A DNA stretch of 64,000 nucleotides from positions 78,830 to 142,829 of the forward strand of contig CAZOKP010000001.1 in assembly GCA_964580435.1 (NCBI GenBank). Direction: 5' to 3'. A program made the translations under genes and the position numbers. The notes beneath the pieces were generated by a model. That model did no database searches and had not been told where the DNA came from. It saw only the letters and a list, made by a program, of their open reading frames with translations. Source of the DNA: CAZKEW01 sp964580435 (GTDB taxonomy: Bacteria > Acidobacteriota > Aminicenantia > Aminicenantales > UBA8522). Of the stretch, positions 8,523 to 18,170 are shown piece by piece. Numbering within the stretch: position 1 is the stretch's first letter; each line of letters opens with the position of its first letter.

Positions 8523-10805
8523 ATGAGCCAAGAAGAGAAAAAAAACGAAATTGATCTGATGCAATATTGGGGGATAATCATCAAAAGAAAATGGGTGATC
8601 ATTACATTTGTGAGCGCAACGGTGCTATTTACCGCTATTTTTACTTTTCTGGCAACGCCTATGTACAAAGCATCAGCGATCCTACTTATAGAAGAGGAAA
8701 GCTCCAAGATGTTGAGAATTGATGAAACGTTGGGGTTTCAGACCGGGATTGTCCAGGATATGAGATTTTTCAATACCCAGCTCGAACTTCTCAAGAGTAA
8801 GTCCCTGGCCGAGAGGGTAGCTGGGAGAGTAAATCTTTCTTCGCCACGTGAACCTAGTGCGAGTCGCGAGCAAAAGAAAAGCCTGATCGGTTTGGCTAAA
8901 GATTTCATTACCTTGAAATGGGTTAGATCTAAGAAACAGCAGAACGATAGCACTTCAGAATTTGCATTTCAGAAAAGTCCCTATTCTGGATTTGCACTGT
9001 CGATCCAAAGGAATCTCGAAGTCAAACCTGTTCAAAATACGAAACTTGTGGAAATCAGCTATTCTTCTTCCAATCCTGTCAAAGCAGCGGATATTGTCAA
9101 TATTCTGGCTGAGGAATTTCGGGATTTTTCACTTCAGAAGCGCACTGAGACAACTCAACGGGCATCTGATTTCTTGAGTGATCGGATTGCTGATCTTCAG
9201 GACGAGCTGACGGCAAAAAAACAAGAACTTCAAAGATATAGCAAAGAGAAGGACCTCGTTGTTTTGAGTGACGGCGAAAATGCAGCAGTGAGTAGTTATG
9301 CTGCCATGTATGGAGCTTATAATCAAGCCCGTATTGATCGGACCAATGCTGAAGCTAACTGGAGGGGGATAAAGGATTTAAGCGTAGATACTCTCCCTCA
9401 AGTTATGAGTAATTCGCTCATTCAACAGCTAAGGGGGGAATACGCGAGAATACATACTGAATACAATGAGAAGAGCAAAATTTTCTTACCGGATTACCCA
9501 GAAATGGTTCAGCTTAAAGCAAGATTAGATAGCACAAAAAATGAACTCGAGGGTGAACTGAAGAAAGCCATTGATACAGCAGAAACAGAATACCGGACAG
9601 CCTTGAACAGAGAACGATATTTCAACAGAATGCTGGACAATCAAATGGTTGACGTATCGAGAGTCGATTCAGCAGGCATCCGCTCCAGGAGGTTACAGAT
9701 TGAAGTGGACAGTGTGCAAAAGCTAATAACCTCTCTGATTGAAAGAAGAGATGAAACGCTTGTATCGGCAAATTTAGGAGACCTTAAAACGGGAAATATC
9801 GCTATTATTGACAGAGCCGAAGTTCCTCAAATCCCATATTCTCCCAAGAAAAAACTGAATCTCATCCTCGCCTTGCTCATCGGGTTGGTTGGGGGGACGG
9901 GCTTGTGTTTGGCTTTGGAATATCTGGATAACGCTGTCAAGGGCCCTGATGATGTTGAGAAATTGGTTGCGCTGCCTTCGCTTGGAGTCATTCCTTATTT
10001 ACCTACCGAAGAGGAGAAAAGGAAGGAGCTAACGAGTTCAATTTCTTCCTATACATATTCTTATGGTGAGAAAGTATCTACTGAACAGACTAACCCAATT
10101 GAGGCAAAAAACATCGAGCTCATCAATCATCTTCATCCCCAACTTATCATTTCCGAAGATTATAAGACTGTTCGGACCTCTATTTTGCTCTCTCATCAGG
10201 AAGCCTCGCCGAAATGCATAGTGTTTTCGAGCACTCTGCCTCAAGAGGGAAAAACTGTAACAGTTGCTAATATGGCCGTTTCGTTCTCTCAGCTCGGGAA
10301 AAAGGTTCTTATTATTGATGCTGATTTAAGAAGGCCACGGCTTCATCGGATCTTCAAAGTGAGAAATACAGGGGGCTTGAGTGGACATCTGGCGGGGAAA
10401 ACGGCTCTCAGCGATGCGATTCTTGAGACATTTATTCCAAACATCTGGCTTTTGCCCAGTGGGCCTATTCCTCCCAACCCCGCAGAGCTTTTAGAATCTG
10501 ACAAAATGAAAGAGACCCTGGCAGAGGTTAAGAAGAGATTTGATATCATTTTGATAGACACTCCTCCAGTGCTTGCCGTTATCGATACGGTTATTGTCTC
10601 AACCCTTGCTGATGGGATGGTTTATGTTCTCAAGGCAGGGAAGACGGCACGCAAAGCATTTGTTAGCTCAATAGGGGAGCTGAGGCAAGCAAAAGTCAAA
10701 CTGATCGGCATTGTGTTTAACGGGCTGAAAGTGCGGAAAAGCGATTATTACTTCATGAATTATTATCGCTATTATCGTTATAAGCACTACAGCGATGAGA
10801 ATTGA
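8523..10805 (+). CDS. Wzz/BY-kinase polysaccharide co-polymerase (tyrosine autokinase)
   Basis: This inner-membrane protein sets chain length and couples polymerisation to export. A Wzz domain (about residues 10-100) with a first membrane helix is followed by long periplasmic coiled coil (about 200-400), a second helix near residue 450 and a cytoplasmic BY-kinase. The kinase has Walker A PQEGKT (573-578), Walker A' VLIIDADLRRPR (about 600), Walker B LIDTPP (D679) and a Tyr-rich C-terminal tail with eight Tyr for autophosphorylation. I chose the ATG at 8523 over the TTG at 8514 because AAAGG at about 8508 is correctly spaced only for the ATG. A CpsB-type phosphatase that could reverse it lies at 15150. 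Confidence 0.93.
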   Translation: MSQEEKKNEIDLMQYWGIIIKRKWVIITFVSATVLFTAIFTFLATPMYKASAILLIEEESSKMLRIDETLGFQTGIVQDMRFFNTQLELLKSKSLAERVAGRVNLSSPREPSASREQKKSLIGLAKDFITLKWVRSKKQQNDSTSEFAFQKSPYSGFALSIQRNLEVKPVQNTKLVEISYSSSNPVKAADIVNILAEEFRDFSLQKRTETTQRASDFLSDRIADLQDELTAKKQELQRYSKEKDLVVLSDGENAAVSSYAAMYGAYNQARIDRTNAEANWRGIKDLSVDTLPQVMSNSLIQQLRGEYARIHTEYNEKSKIFLPDYPEMVQLKARLDSTKNELEGELKKAIDTAETEYRTALNRERYFNRMLDNQMVDVSRVDSAGIRSRRLQIEVDSVQKLITSLIERRDETLVSANLGDLKTGNIAIIDRAEVPQIPYSPKKKLNLILALLIGLVGGTGLCLALEYLDNAVKGPDDVEKLVALPSLGVIPYLPTEEEKRKELTSSISSYTYSYGEKVSTEQTNPIEAKNIELINHLHPQLIISEDYKTVRTSILLSHQEASPKCIVFSSTLPQEGKTVTVANMAVSFSQLGKKVLIIDADLRRPRLHRIFKVRNTGGLSGHLAGKTALSDAILETFIPNIWLLPSGPIPPNPAELLESDKMKETLAEVKKRFDIILIDTPPVLAVIDTVIVSTLADGMVYVLKAGKTARKAFVSSIGELRQAKVKLIGIVFNGLKVRKSDYYFMNYYRYYRYKHYSDEN

Positions 10806-10859
10806 AAAGAAGTTTCTTAAATAATGAGGAGATCCATAGAAGAAAAGTGAAGTCGTTTC

Positions 10860-12338
10860 ATGATAAGAAGTAAAATTTCGGCACATATAACTTATTTAGG
10901 AAGAGAGGACCGCTTTTTGGCAGGAAGAGACAAGATCTGCAGAAGGCTCATAGAATATGGCCTGTTGGGATTAATAATTTTCAGCCCCCTGCCCGCAGCT
11001 TCTGTCCATGAGTGGGCCATCTTGGTGATTCAAATTTCCGCCTTGATTCTCTTGGCTTCTTATATTCTAATGGAGGAAAAGCCTCAAATAAATGAGGCTC
11101 TTTCTCGCCGATTGAAGTGGCCAAGATATTTGATAATAGGGCTTTTTGTTTTTTTCTTTGCGCAAATTGTTCCCATTCCGAAATTACTGATTAAAATTAT
11201 CTCTCCAAATGTCTACAAATTTCAGATGCAGTATTCTCCTGAATTTGCGAAGACAAAATTCATGAGTCTCTCTTTGATACCCTCTTATACTCTAAGAGAG
11301 GGGCTTGAGATTCTTTCGTATTTTATCATCGGATTTCTTATCATAAAAACTGTTACAAGAAATCAACAGATAAAGCGGATTTTTTCGGTCCTCATTGTGA
11401 TGGGGGTTTTTGAGGCATTTTATGGTCTTTTTGAGCTCTCCAGTGGGAATCCAAGAATTTTGTTTTATCAGAAAACTTACCAATTGGGTTCTGTTACGGG
11501 GACTTTTGTCAACAGAAACCACCTTTCTGGATACCTCGAGATGATTATTCCTCTGGCTATCGGATTAATCTTCGCTCGGGCAAATGTTTTTTCATTTTCC
11601 GGATTAAGATGGAAAGAGAGACTTCTCCTGCTTTCCGAGAAGGGTTTAGCAGCCAATCTCCTTTTAGGCTGCAGCGTTATTGTTATGTCAATTGCCATCA
11701 TATTTTCTGAATCCCGGTCCGGAATTGCTATCCTAATTTTCACTTTTGTACTTTTTTTTGTGCTATCTGCCTATCATTTCAGCTTCCGTGAATACCAGAA
11801 AAAGTGGCTTAAATACTTTCTCTGCGTATCTCTCATCATTATCATTTTTATATCTCTTTTCAAAGGGATTGGGGCGACTATCGAAAGATTCTCCCTGGAT
11901 GAGCTCCTTATAGAGGGGAGGCCAAAATTTTGGGGAAGTACTCTTAGAATATTTGCCGATTTTCCATTCTTTGGATCAGGCCTGGGGACTTTTGGCTCTC
12001 TTTTTCCTGACTTCATGGTTGATGAAAAGCCAATCAGGATTTATCACGCTCACAATGACTATTTGGAATATCTCAGCGAGTTGGGAGTATTTGGGTTCAT
12101 TTTGCTTCTAAGTGTAATCATCATATTACTATTTTTTATATTTTCTTCCTGGCAACAGAGAAGACATCCTGAAGTCAAAGGTCTTGCTCTTGGAGGATTT
12201 GTCGCTCTCATAAATATTCTTATCCATAGCTTCACAGATTTCAATTTGCATATCCCCGCTAATATGCTGCTTTTTTTCATTGTGCTTTCTTTGACTTTGG
12301 TGGCGGCCTATTATCAAAAAAGCGAGAAAAGCAAATAG
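10860..12338 (+). CDS. O-antigen ligase/polymerase family protein (Wzy_C type)
   Basis: This 492-residue polytopic membrane protein has about eleven hydrophobic segments. It carries the conserved Wzy_C features: TFVNRNHLSGYLEMI near residue 220, the periplasmic loop with RPKFWGSTLRIFADFPFFG, and HAHNDYLEYLSELG near residue 395. These are typical of O-antigen ligases and exopolysaccharide polymerases, which join lipid-linked oligosaccharides on the periplasmic side. The gene starts 54 bp after the BY-kinase gene. Together with the membrane protein at 2154 it gives the cluster two candidates for polymerisation and ligation; this one matches the family better. Confidence 0.85.
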   Translation: MIRSKISAHITYLGREDRFLAGRDKICRRLIEYGLLGLIIFSPLPAASVHEWAILVIQISALILLASYILMEEKPQINEALSRRLKWPRYLIIGLFVFFFAQIVPIPKLLIKIISPNVYKFQMQYSPEFAKTKFMSLSLIPSYTLREGLEILSYFIIGFLIIKTVTRNQQIKRIFSVLIVMGVFEAFYGLFELSSGNPRILFYQKTYQLGSVTGTFVNRNHLSGYLEMIIPLAIGLIFARANVFSFSGLRWKERLLLLSEKGLAANLLLGCSVIVMSIAIIFSESRSGIAILIFTFVLFFVLSAYHFSFREYQKKWLKYFLCVSLIIIIFISLFKGIGATIERFSLDELLIEGRPKFWGSTLRIFADFPFFGSGLGTFGSLFPDFMVDEKPIRIYHAHNDYLEYLSELGVFGFILLLSVIIILLFFIFSSWQQRRHPEVKGLALGGFVALINILIHSFTDFNLHIPANMLLFFIVLSLTLVAAYYQKSEKSK

Positions 12339-12416
12339 GTGAGTTCATTACCTAGGAAGACTATTAATAGCGAAGCTGACGAGCTTGCTTGAGATGCGGA
12401 TCAAGCTTGAGATAAA

Positions 12417-14108
12417 ATGAGGAAACTTTTTATTCTGGCCATTTTTCTCGCTATCGGCATTCTGGAATTTCTTATTTACCTGGACTTTCGCCTTTATTAT
12501 CGAGCTGAAAAAGTCTCTTCAATTGAAAATAGAATCAAGGTCTTAGAAAAGGCAAATAAATTTTTCCCCATGAATGACCTTGTTTTCTATGAGTTGGGAA
12601 AGGCCTATTATGACTTGGGCTTGGCAAACCTTGACGACAAAGAAAATAGCGAAGCCTATTTGAAGAATTCTTCTCAGAATTTTAAGAAATCTTTAGAAAT
12701 TAATCCCGCCTCTTATTTTAGCCATTTTTATTTTGCGCAGACGCTCCTTTATCTGGATATCGTCTCTCCTCAGTCCGATGGCAACGCTTTCGATGAACTC
12801 AAAAAAGCAGCGCAGCTTGCGGGTGAGAACCAGCAGATCTTGTTTGAAACCGGCAAATTATTATTATCCCATTGGCCTCAGCTCTCTGAGGAGGACAAGA
12901 AGTTTACTATAGAAACTGTTGGAAAGATGGAGTTAGGCACTAATGAGCAGCAGTTTCGGACAATTATGGAGATTTGGGCAGAAAATGTCAAAGACTATGC
13001 CATCATGGAGAAGGCCCTGCCAGAAGAGCCCGACGTTTACTTGAGATATGCCTCATTTCTTGGGGCGAAATCTCTCTCCTTAGAGCAAAGGCAAAAAGCT
13101 ATAGCCAAAGCGGATCTTATGGAATTTGAGAAGGCCCAGCGTAATTACAATCTTGGAGAAAAGGCATATGATAATTTTCGTATGAGCAGAGCCTCGCAAT
13201 ATTTCACGTCCTGTTTGGATTACTTGGAGAGGATCAAGTTCTATCAGAGATTTACCCAAGAAAATTTGATCAGCTTATCAGAATTTCAGGAAAAATATAA
13301 ATCGACTCTACTGAACTTAGGCATGAGTCTCATTGATCAAGGCGAACAATTGAAAGATGTCGAAAGCTATTTGTTGCGATATCTGGGGATCGAGAAAACC
13401 ATTGGAGAGGTGCAGAATCTTGAATCCTACCTTGCCAAGCGCGGTTTGATCACTGAGAATCTGGAAGATGCCCGCAATGATCTGGACCTTTTTTCTTTTC
13501 AGCTCTACCTCTACTTTAAAGGGAGTCGGTACAAAGACATCATGAAAGCCGAACAGTTTTTTCGACAGAACTTGGTTTTCATCCCGGAACAAAAAAAAGA
13601 AAGATACACAGAGATTCTTCAATATTTCGGAGATGCTTATCAGAAAGAATATCGGTTCTACGAGGCGGAGGAGCTTTATCAAAAAGCACTTGAGACAAGC
13701 CCCGATAATCTCAAAATTCTGCTAAGGATCAAGGACAACTACCAGAAGATGAATGATAATGAAAAAATACTCAAGGTCAATGAAAAAATAGAAAAACTTC
13801 TGTCTCCCAAAGAAAGAGTGCTTGAGGACCAGGTGATAAGGAACGGCGAAGAGTACTCTTATATGTTGACTCTCGATGGACGGAGGATTAATTTAGATCT
13901 TGTTTTTCAAAAACGAGGAAGAGAAACGAGCCCCTTGATTACAGTTATTTTTAATGACCAGGTGGTATGGGAAAATTACCTTCAGACTGATTTGCTCTCA
14001 ATTCCCCTGGAAACCAATATCGGAGAGAATGTTCTCATAATCAGGCCTCTCAATCAGTCAATTCTCATTAAGAAGATAAATTACCGGTCAGAAGGGGAAT
14101 CATCTTGA
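12417..14108 (+). CDS. membrane-anchored TPR protein of the exopolysaccharide cluster
   Basis: This 563-residue protein has one N-terminal membrane segment (residues 4-21), then helical TPR-like repeats over about 45-450, including FYELGKAYYDLGLANL, FSHFYFAQTLLYLD and RFYEAEELYQKALETSPDN. The C-terminal 100 residues look like a beta-rich binding domain (EYSYMLTLDGRRINLD). TPR proteins in such clusters usually scaffold export machinery; that role here is inference. It lies between the polymerase/ligase gene and the Wza-like export gene, and a terminator-like hairpin overlaps its stop, so it probably ends the first transcription unit. Confidence 0.65.
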   Translation: MRKLFILAIFLAIGILEFLIYLDFRLYYRAEKVSSIENRIKVLEKANKFFPMNDLVFYELGKAYYDLGLANLDDKENSEAYLKNSSQNFKKSLEINPASYFSHFYFAQTLLYLDIVSPQSDGNAFDELKKAAQLAGENQQILFETGKLLLSHWPQLSEEDKKFTIETVGKMELGTNEQQFRTIMEIWAENVKDYAIMEKALPEEPDVYLRYASFLGAKSLSLEQRQKAIAKADLMEFEKAQRNYNLGEKAYDNFRMSRASQYFTSCLDYLERIKFYQRFTQENLISLSEFQEKYKSTLLNLGMSLIDQGEQLKDVESYLLRYLGIEKTIGEVQNLESYLAKRGLITENLEDARNDLDLFSFQLYLYFKGSRYKDIMKAEQFFRQNLVFIPEQKKERYTEILQYFGDAYQKEYRFYEAEELYQKALETSPDNLKILLRIKDNYQKMNDNEKILKVNEKIEKLLSPKERVLEDQVIRNGEEYSYMLTLDGRRINLDLVFQKRGRETSPLITVIFNDQVVWENYLQTDLLSIPLETNIGENVLIIRPLNQSILIKKINYRSEGESS

Positions 14109-14119
14109 ATCCCCTTTTC
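14092..14119 (+). terminator. terminator-like hairpin after the TPR gene
   Basis: AAGGGGA (14092-14098) pairs with TCCCCTT (14110-14116) around an 11-base loop, and TTC follows. The stem spans the stop codon of the TPR gene. The T-run is short, so termination may be partial. Confidence 0.45.
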
Positions 14120-14253
14120 GGGTGATTAATGAAAAACGAAAATCGCCCCCTAAATCATCCCTGGAGATCATTCTCTTTCTTAAGTTCTTTTCGTAGTTTC
14201 TCAAATGAATCTTTTTAATTTAATTATAATGTTGAAGGCATTTTGAGGACGAT

Positions 14254-15099
14254 ATGCTAAAAAATAAAATTTGGATTTTCTTTTTGTTTTTCCTTGTTAT
14301 TATAGAGCTAGCCTTATTTTCTCAGGAAAAATATGTCGAAGAATACAAGATTGGGCCCAGAGACCTTTTGGAGATCAGCGTTTATGGCGGAAGCAATTTG
14401 AATAGGACAGTTCGTGTCTCAGAGGACGGCAAAATTAAATTCCCTCCACTAGAAGAAGACGTTGAAGTCGGGGGCTTAACGGTTGCCGAAATGGAGAAAA
14501 AGTTGAGTGAGGTTCTAGCAGAAAAATATCTAGTAAATCCTCAAGTGACAGTTTTTATCCGAGAACATCAGAGCCGGAAAGTCTCTGTTCTCGGTGCGGT
14601 GGCAGCTCCGGGGGAGCGCGAGCTTCTCGGGCGGAGAAGGTTATTAGAGATCATAGCCGAAGTCGGCGGATTTACTACGGATGCTGGCGCAGATATTATC
14701 ATTATTCGGGAGAATCAGGATGGGGTCACCGAAACTCTAAAAGTTCCGAAAAAGGATTTGATCTTGGGAGATTCCAGTGTCAACATTCCCCTTAAACCTG
14801 GCGATGTGATCTACGTGCTACCCGACGAGATCGTCCATATCTACATGACGGGACAGGTGCGAAGTCCTGGCGTCTTGGAAGCTAGAAAATCGAACATTCC
14901 CACTCTCTATCGAGCGATAGCTCAAGCAGGTGGGTTTTCAGATAGGGCATCTAAGGGGGGAGTGAGTATAAAGAGAATTGGAGAGGATGGAAAAGAAACT
15001 ATAATAAAGGTGAATGTCAACAAGATCCTGAAGGGAGAAATGAAGGATTTTCCGTTGAAAGAGAATGATATCATCTATGTCCCTGCAACATTATTTTAG
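14254..15099 (+). CDS. polysaccharide export protein (Wza-like, SLBB)
   Basis: This 281-residue secreted protein has an N-terminal signal segment (residues 7-22) without a lipobox. A Poly_export domain begins with YKIGPRDLLEISVYG (about 30-110). Two SLBB domains follow: SVLGAVAAPGERELLG with LLEIIAEVGGF (about 110-185), and IYMTGQVRSPGVLEA with LYRAIAQAGGF (about 195-275). Wza-type proteins form the periplasmic/outer-membrane conduit for polysaccharide. It is shorter than E. coli Wza and lacks an obvious C-terminal membrane helix, so it probably needs a separate outer-membrane partner, perhaps the barrel encoded at 7206. A TATAAT at 14225-14230 upstream suggests its own promoter, but no good -35 is visible. 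Confidence 0.9.
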   Translation: MLKNKIWIFFLFFLVIIELALFSQEKYVEEYKIGPRDLLEISVYGGSNLNRTVRVSEDGKIKFPPLEEDVEVGGLTVAEMEKKLSEVLAEKYLVNPQVTVFIREHQSRKVSVLGAVAAPGERELLGRRRLLEIIAEVGGFTTDAGADIIIIRENQDGVTETLKVPKKDLILGDSSVNIPLKPGDVIYVLPDEIVHIYMTGQVRSPGVLEARKSNIPTLYRAIAQAGGFSDRASKGGVSIKRIGEDGKETIIKVNVNKILKGEMKDFPLKENDIIYVPATLF

Positions 15100-15149
15100 C
15101 TTAGTCTTTTCGCTCTAAGAAAACTTTTCATGCTCTGCATCTAAGAAAC

Positions 15150-15953
15150 ATGATTGACCTGCATTGCCATATCCTTCCTGGCCTGGATGATGGAGCCAAA
15201 AATATCGAAGAAGCTCTGGAAATGGCAAGGATTGCCCAGCAAGATGGGATTAAGAAGATCGTTGCCACATTCCATTTATTTCGGGGAAAATATCTTTACA
15301 ATAATTTTCAATTTATCGAGGAAAAGAGAAAGAAACTTAGTCTAGCCTTGGGAGAAAAAGGAATAGATGTGGAGATTTTTTTAGGTGCCGAAGTTTATGT
15401 TGTTCATAACTTGATGGACGAGATAAGGACAAAAAGAGAAAATCTGGCGATAAACAGAAGTTCATACATGTTTTTAGAGTTTCCTCAGGTTCATGTCTTT
15501 TCCGGAGTCCGAGACCTCTTTTTTGAATTGATGAGCGAGGGAATAACACCCATTATAGCCCATCCGGAGAGAAATTATGTGTTTATGCGAAATCCAACTT
15601 TGTTTTATGGGCTAGTGCAAATGGGTGCACTTGCCCAGGCTAATAGCGGAAGTTTTCTGGGCCTTTATGGCAAGAAAGAACAAGAAACAAGCCTCAAATT
15701 TTTGGAGTGGAATCTGATTCACTTCATAGCTAGTGATTCCCATAGCCCTCGTCGCCATGATCTTTTACTATCAGGAGCAGTAAAGAGGACAGAAATGTTG
15801 TGGGGAAAGGATAAAGCTGCTGCACTTGTCATGGATAATCCGCAGGCAGTTTTAAACGACAAGGAAATACCCTTTCTCTTTGACCCCATTGATCCAGGAG
15901 AAAATAAAAAGAAATTCAATATTAAAATCCCCAGTTTCTTCAAGATAAAATAG
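15150..15953 (+). CDS. CpsB/CapC-type PHP-domain tyrosine phosphatase
   Basis: This 267-residue PHP-fold metal-dependent phosphatase is expected to dephosphorylate the Tyr-rich tail of the BY-kinase at 8523 and so control chain length. It has MIDLHCHILPGLDDGAKN at the N-terminus (HxH metal ligands H4 and H6), EVYV near residue 82, IAHPERN near residue 140 and ASDSH near residue 194, all conserved in the CpsB family. The usual ATPHH motif reads ATFHL here, keeping one His and changing the Pro and the second His. No separate promoter is obvious. It is the last gene of the exopolysaccharide cluster. Confidence 0.88.
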   Translation: MIDLHCHILPGLDDGAKNIEEALEMARIAQQDGIKKIVATFHLFRGKYLYNNFQFIEEKRKKLSLALGEKGIDVEIFLGAEVYVVHNLMDEIRTKRENLAINRSSYMFLEFPQVHVFSGVRDLFFELMSEGITPIIAHPERNYVFMRNPTLFYGLVQMGALAQANSGSFLGLYGKKEQETSLKFLEWNLIHFIASDSHSPRRHDLLLSGAVKRTEMLWGKDKAAALVMDNPQAVLNDKEIPFLFDPIDPGENKKKFNIKIPSFFKIK

Positions 15954-16000
15954 TAAATTCAGATTGGTTCCAAAGATAGCAAAATTTTCGGTTTTTTCTA

Positions 16001-16029
16001 TTGACAAGTCGGCAAATTTAGCTTATCTT
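16001..16029 (+). promoter_or_regulatory. sigma70-type promoter
   Basis: TTGACA at 16001-16006 and TATCTT at 16024-16029 are separated by 17 bp. An AAGGAGG ribosome site (16038-16044) and the ATG at 16050 follow closely, so the leader would be short. Confidence 0.7.
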
Positions 16030-16049
16030 ATATATGCAAGGAGGATCTT

Positions 16050-16850
16050 ATGAAGAAAGAGGTTCAGAATAAGTTCTTTTGTTTTCTAATCACTTTATCT
16101 TTTTTTCTTTATGCTGCCCCCAGCATTCTTGCGGCTCAAAGCATCGCCAAGGGCAAAATCATGGGGTTTCTTTATGATAAAGACGGCACTACTCCTCTAG
16201 AAGGTGGTATCATCAAATTTAAAAATCTTACCACTGGCACTGTATTTGAGAGCAGCAAATCGGACAGCAACGGCATTTTTAAGGTCGAAGGGATAGAAAG
16301 CGGCGCGTATACCTATGGGATTGTGACTGCGCAGGGTGATTATAATGCTGACACCCTGGTGGGAATAAGGATTCAGGAGAACGAGACCGCTGAAATGTCT
16401 ATCGCTCTTAATCCCTTTAATAAGGACGAGGCAGAGGCCGTCGCTGAGATCCTTAAGGACCAAGAAATATCCGGAGAAACCTTGGTCGGGACCGTCGCGA
16501 ACTTTGACCCCCATACGCGGATGGCTCAAATTCAAGTTATCAAAGGGATGATCAAGCACAAAGACAAGATCCATGCCAAGGGCAAGAGCACCGATTTCTA
16601 TCAGGAAGTCAGCGTTTTGTTGGCGGGGAACTCTTCGGCAAGGCAAGTGCTGCCGGGCCAGATCGCCTCTGTTAAAATGGACAGGAAGACTTCCCGGGGC
16701 GACCTGGTTTATGTCCTGCGCAACAAAAATCTATTCCCGCTGTTCCTCGCTCCTTTGGGCGCCGCAACAATACTGGCTGCGAGCACCGGGATTAATTATG
16801 GAATCGTCAAAATTAATGACGAGAAGATTCCCGTCTCTCCCGATAGATAA
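16050..16850 (+). CDS. secreted protein with a carboxypeptidase-regulatory-like domain
   Basis: This 266-residue protein has a signal peptide (hydrophobic residues 10-27, cleavage near SILAAQS). It is followed by a CnaB/carboxypeptidase-regulatory-like beta-sandwich of about residues 35-110 (GKIMGFLYDKDGTTPLEGG, SDSNGIFKVEGIESGAYTYGI). The remaining part has a beta-rich region and a hydrophobic segment near residue 230 (LFPLFLAPLGAATILAAS), so it may be anchored in a membrane. No catalytic motif is visible. It is a single-gene unit with a strong ribosome site and its own promoter. Its role is unknown; surface or periplasmic binding is the most that can be inferred. Confidence 0.65.
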   Translation: MKKEVQNKFFCFLITLSFFLYAAPSILAAQSIAKGKIMGFLYDKDGTTPLEGGIIKFKNLTTGTVFESSKSDSNGIFKVEGIESGAYTYGIVTAQGDYNADTLVGIRIQENETAEMSIALNPFNKDEAEAVAEILKDQEISGETLVGTVANFDPHTRMAQIQVIKGMIKHKDKIHAKGKSTDFYQEVSVLLAGNSSARQVLPGQIASVKMDRKTSRGDLVYVLRNKNLFPLFLAPLGAATILAASTGINYGIVKINDEKIPVSPDR

Positions 16851-17027
16851 TTAGTTATTAGTTCTGTTTCCAATTTTATTTTTTTCCACGCCACTTTTTT
16901 TCCCCTCTTTTCGTCTGTTCCTTTCTAACCCACCATTTTTCTTCCCCAAAATTTTTCCAGAATTAGCGGAGGCTTCTCATTTGCAATCTTTGGGAGAGTT
17001 TGTGTATTCTAAATTCGGAATGTTCGC

Positions 17028-17624
17028 ATGAAATTCTTTTTTAAGGCTGGCACTCTAATCGCGACCATTATCACTGCGCTTATTTTTTCCCTCTCTTTTT
17101 TTCAAACACAAAACCAGCCCACCCAAAGCTATTCTCTTGTGGAGGCGCAGAAGATCTTTAAGGCGATCGATAAACTCCAGGCTGAAACTCAGCAGCCCTG
17201 GAGCGGCCCTTGGCGCGAAATTGTCGTCACAGAAAGCGAGCTGAACTCCTATATCGCCTGCCGCATCGAAACAGAGAAAGAAGAAATAATGAAAGAGCTG
17301 AAACTCAAGTTGTTCGAAATGAACAGGATAGAGGGGAAAATCCATATCGACCTGAGAGGCCAGGATATTCCTCAATTTATCCGGCCGGAAATGGACCTTT
17401 TTTTTGCGGCCGACATCGTGGTCGCTGACGGCAAGGTGAAGCTCAACCTGAAGGAGATATTCATCGGCGATGAGCCGATCCAGCCGTTCATTATCGACCT
17501 GATTATTGCCGTTTCAGCCAAGCTTAATAAGGTCGAGGCTACGAGCATCACCGACTGGTATGAGCTTCCTTATGGGATAAAGAACATCAAGACCCAAAAA
17601 GGCCAAGCCATTTTTTATTACTAA
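17028..17624 (+). CDS. hypothetical exported protein
   Basis: I do not recognise the family. The 198-residue product has an N-terminal hydrophobic segment (residues 3-25) that acts as a signal peptide or anchor, then a mixed alpha/beta body with an ESELNSYIACRIETEKEE helix and a beta-rich part around VVADGKVKLNLKEIFIGDE. The pattern of a ligand-binding, lipid-transport-like fold is possible but not shown. It ends 3 bp before rsmD, which has no clear ribosome site of its own, so the two are probably coupled. Confidence 0.6.
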   Translation: MKFFFKAGTLIATIITALIFSLSFFQTQNQPTQSYSLVEAQKIFKAIDKLQAETQQPWSGPWREIVVTESELNSYIACRIETEKEEIMKELKLKLFEMNRIEGKIHIDLRGQDIPQFIRPEMDLFFAADIVVADGKVKLNLKEIFIGDEPIQPFIIDLIIAVSAKLNKVEATSITDWYELPYGIKNIKTQKGQAIFYY

Positions 17625-17627
17625 CAA

Positions 17628-18170
17628 ATGATCCGAGTTATCGGCGGCGCTTTTAAAGGCCGGCGCCTTAAGCTGGTGCCGAGTCCACTCGTCCGTCCTA
17701 TGCCCGCCAAGCTCAAGGAGGCGCTTTTCAACATCATCCAGGATGAATTGAAGGGGGCCTTTGTGCTTGACGGTTTCGCCGGAACGGGCTCGATAGGGAT
17801 AGAGGCGTTGAGCCGGGGAGCAGAAAAAGCTATCTTCATCGATGAATACTTTCCGGCCATAAAAACGATTAAAGCCAATCTCGCCGAATGCGGCGCTAAA
17901 GACAGCTCCCGCGTCATCCACAAAGAATTCAACCGCGCCGTCATTCAGCTGGGTAAAGAAAAAGCCGGCTTTGACCTCATTTTCCTCGACCCTCCTTACA
18001 AGCTCCTCGAGGAGCGCAATCCCTTGAAAGTCATAAAAAAGAGAAACGTTTTAAAGGAAGGCGGCCTAGTTATTCTGCGCCATTTCTTTAAAACAGTCCC
18101 CGACCAGAAATATTTCAGCCTAGTCAGGGCCGTCACCCTCGGCGACGACACCCTCTCGTTTTTTAAGTAG
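17628..18170 (+). CDS. rsmD: 16S rRNA (guanine(966)-N2)-methyltransferase
   Basis: RsmD methylates G966 of 16S rRNA in the 30S subunit using S-adenosylmethionine. The 180-residue product is of normal length. It starts MIRVIGGAFKGRRL, has the cofactor loop VLDGFAGTGSIGIEALSRG (47-65) and the catalytic motif DPPY (121-124), all diagnostic for the family. It follows the exported hypothetical gene by 3 bp. The last 32 bases plus the following sequence are repeated after the scaffold gap, but the coding frame itself is complete and unaffected. Confidence 0.93.
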   Translation: MIRVIGGAFKGRRLKLVPSPLVRPMPAKLKEALFNIIQDELKGAFVLDGFAGTGSIGIEALSRGAEKAIFIDEYFPAIKTIKANLAECGAKDSSRVIHKEFNRAVIQLGKEKAGFDLIFLDPPYKLLEERNPLKVIKKRNVLKEGGLVILRHFFKTVPDQKYFSLVRAVTLGDDTLSFFK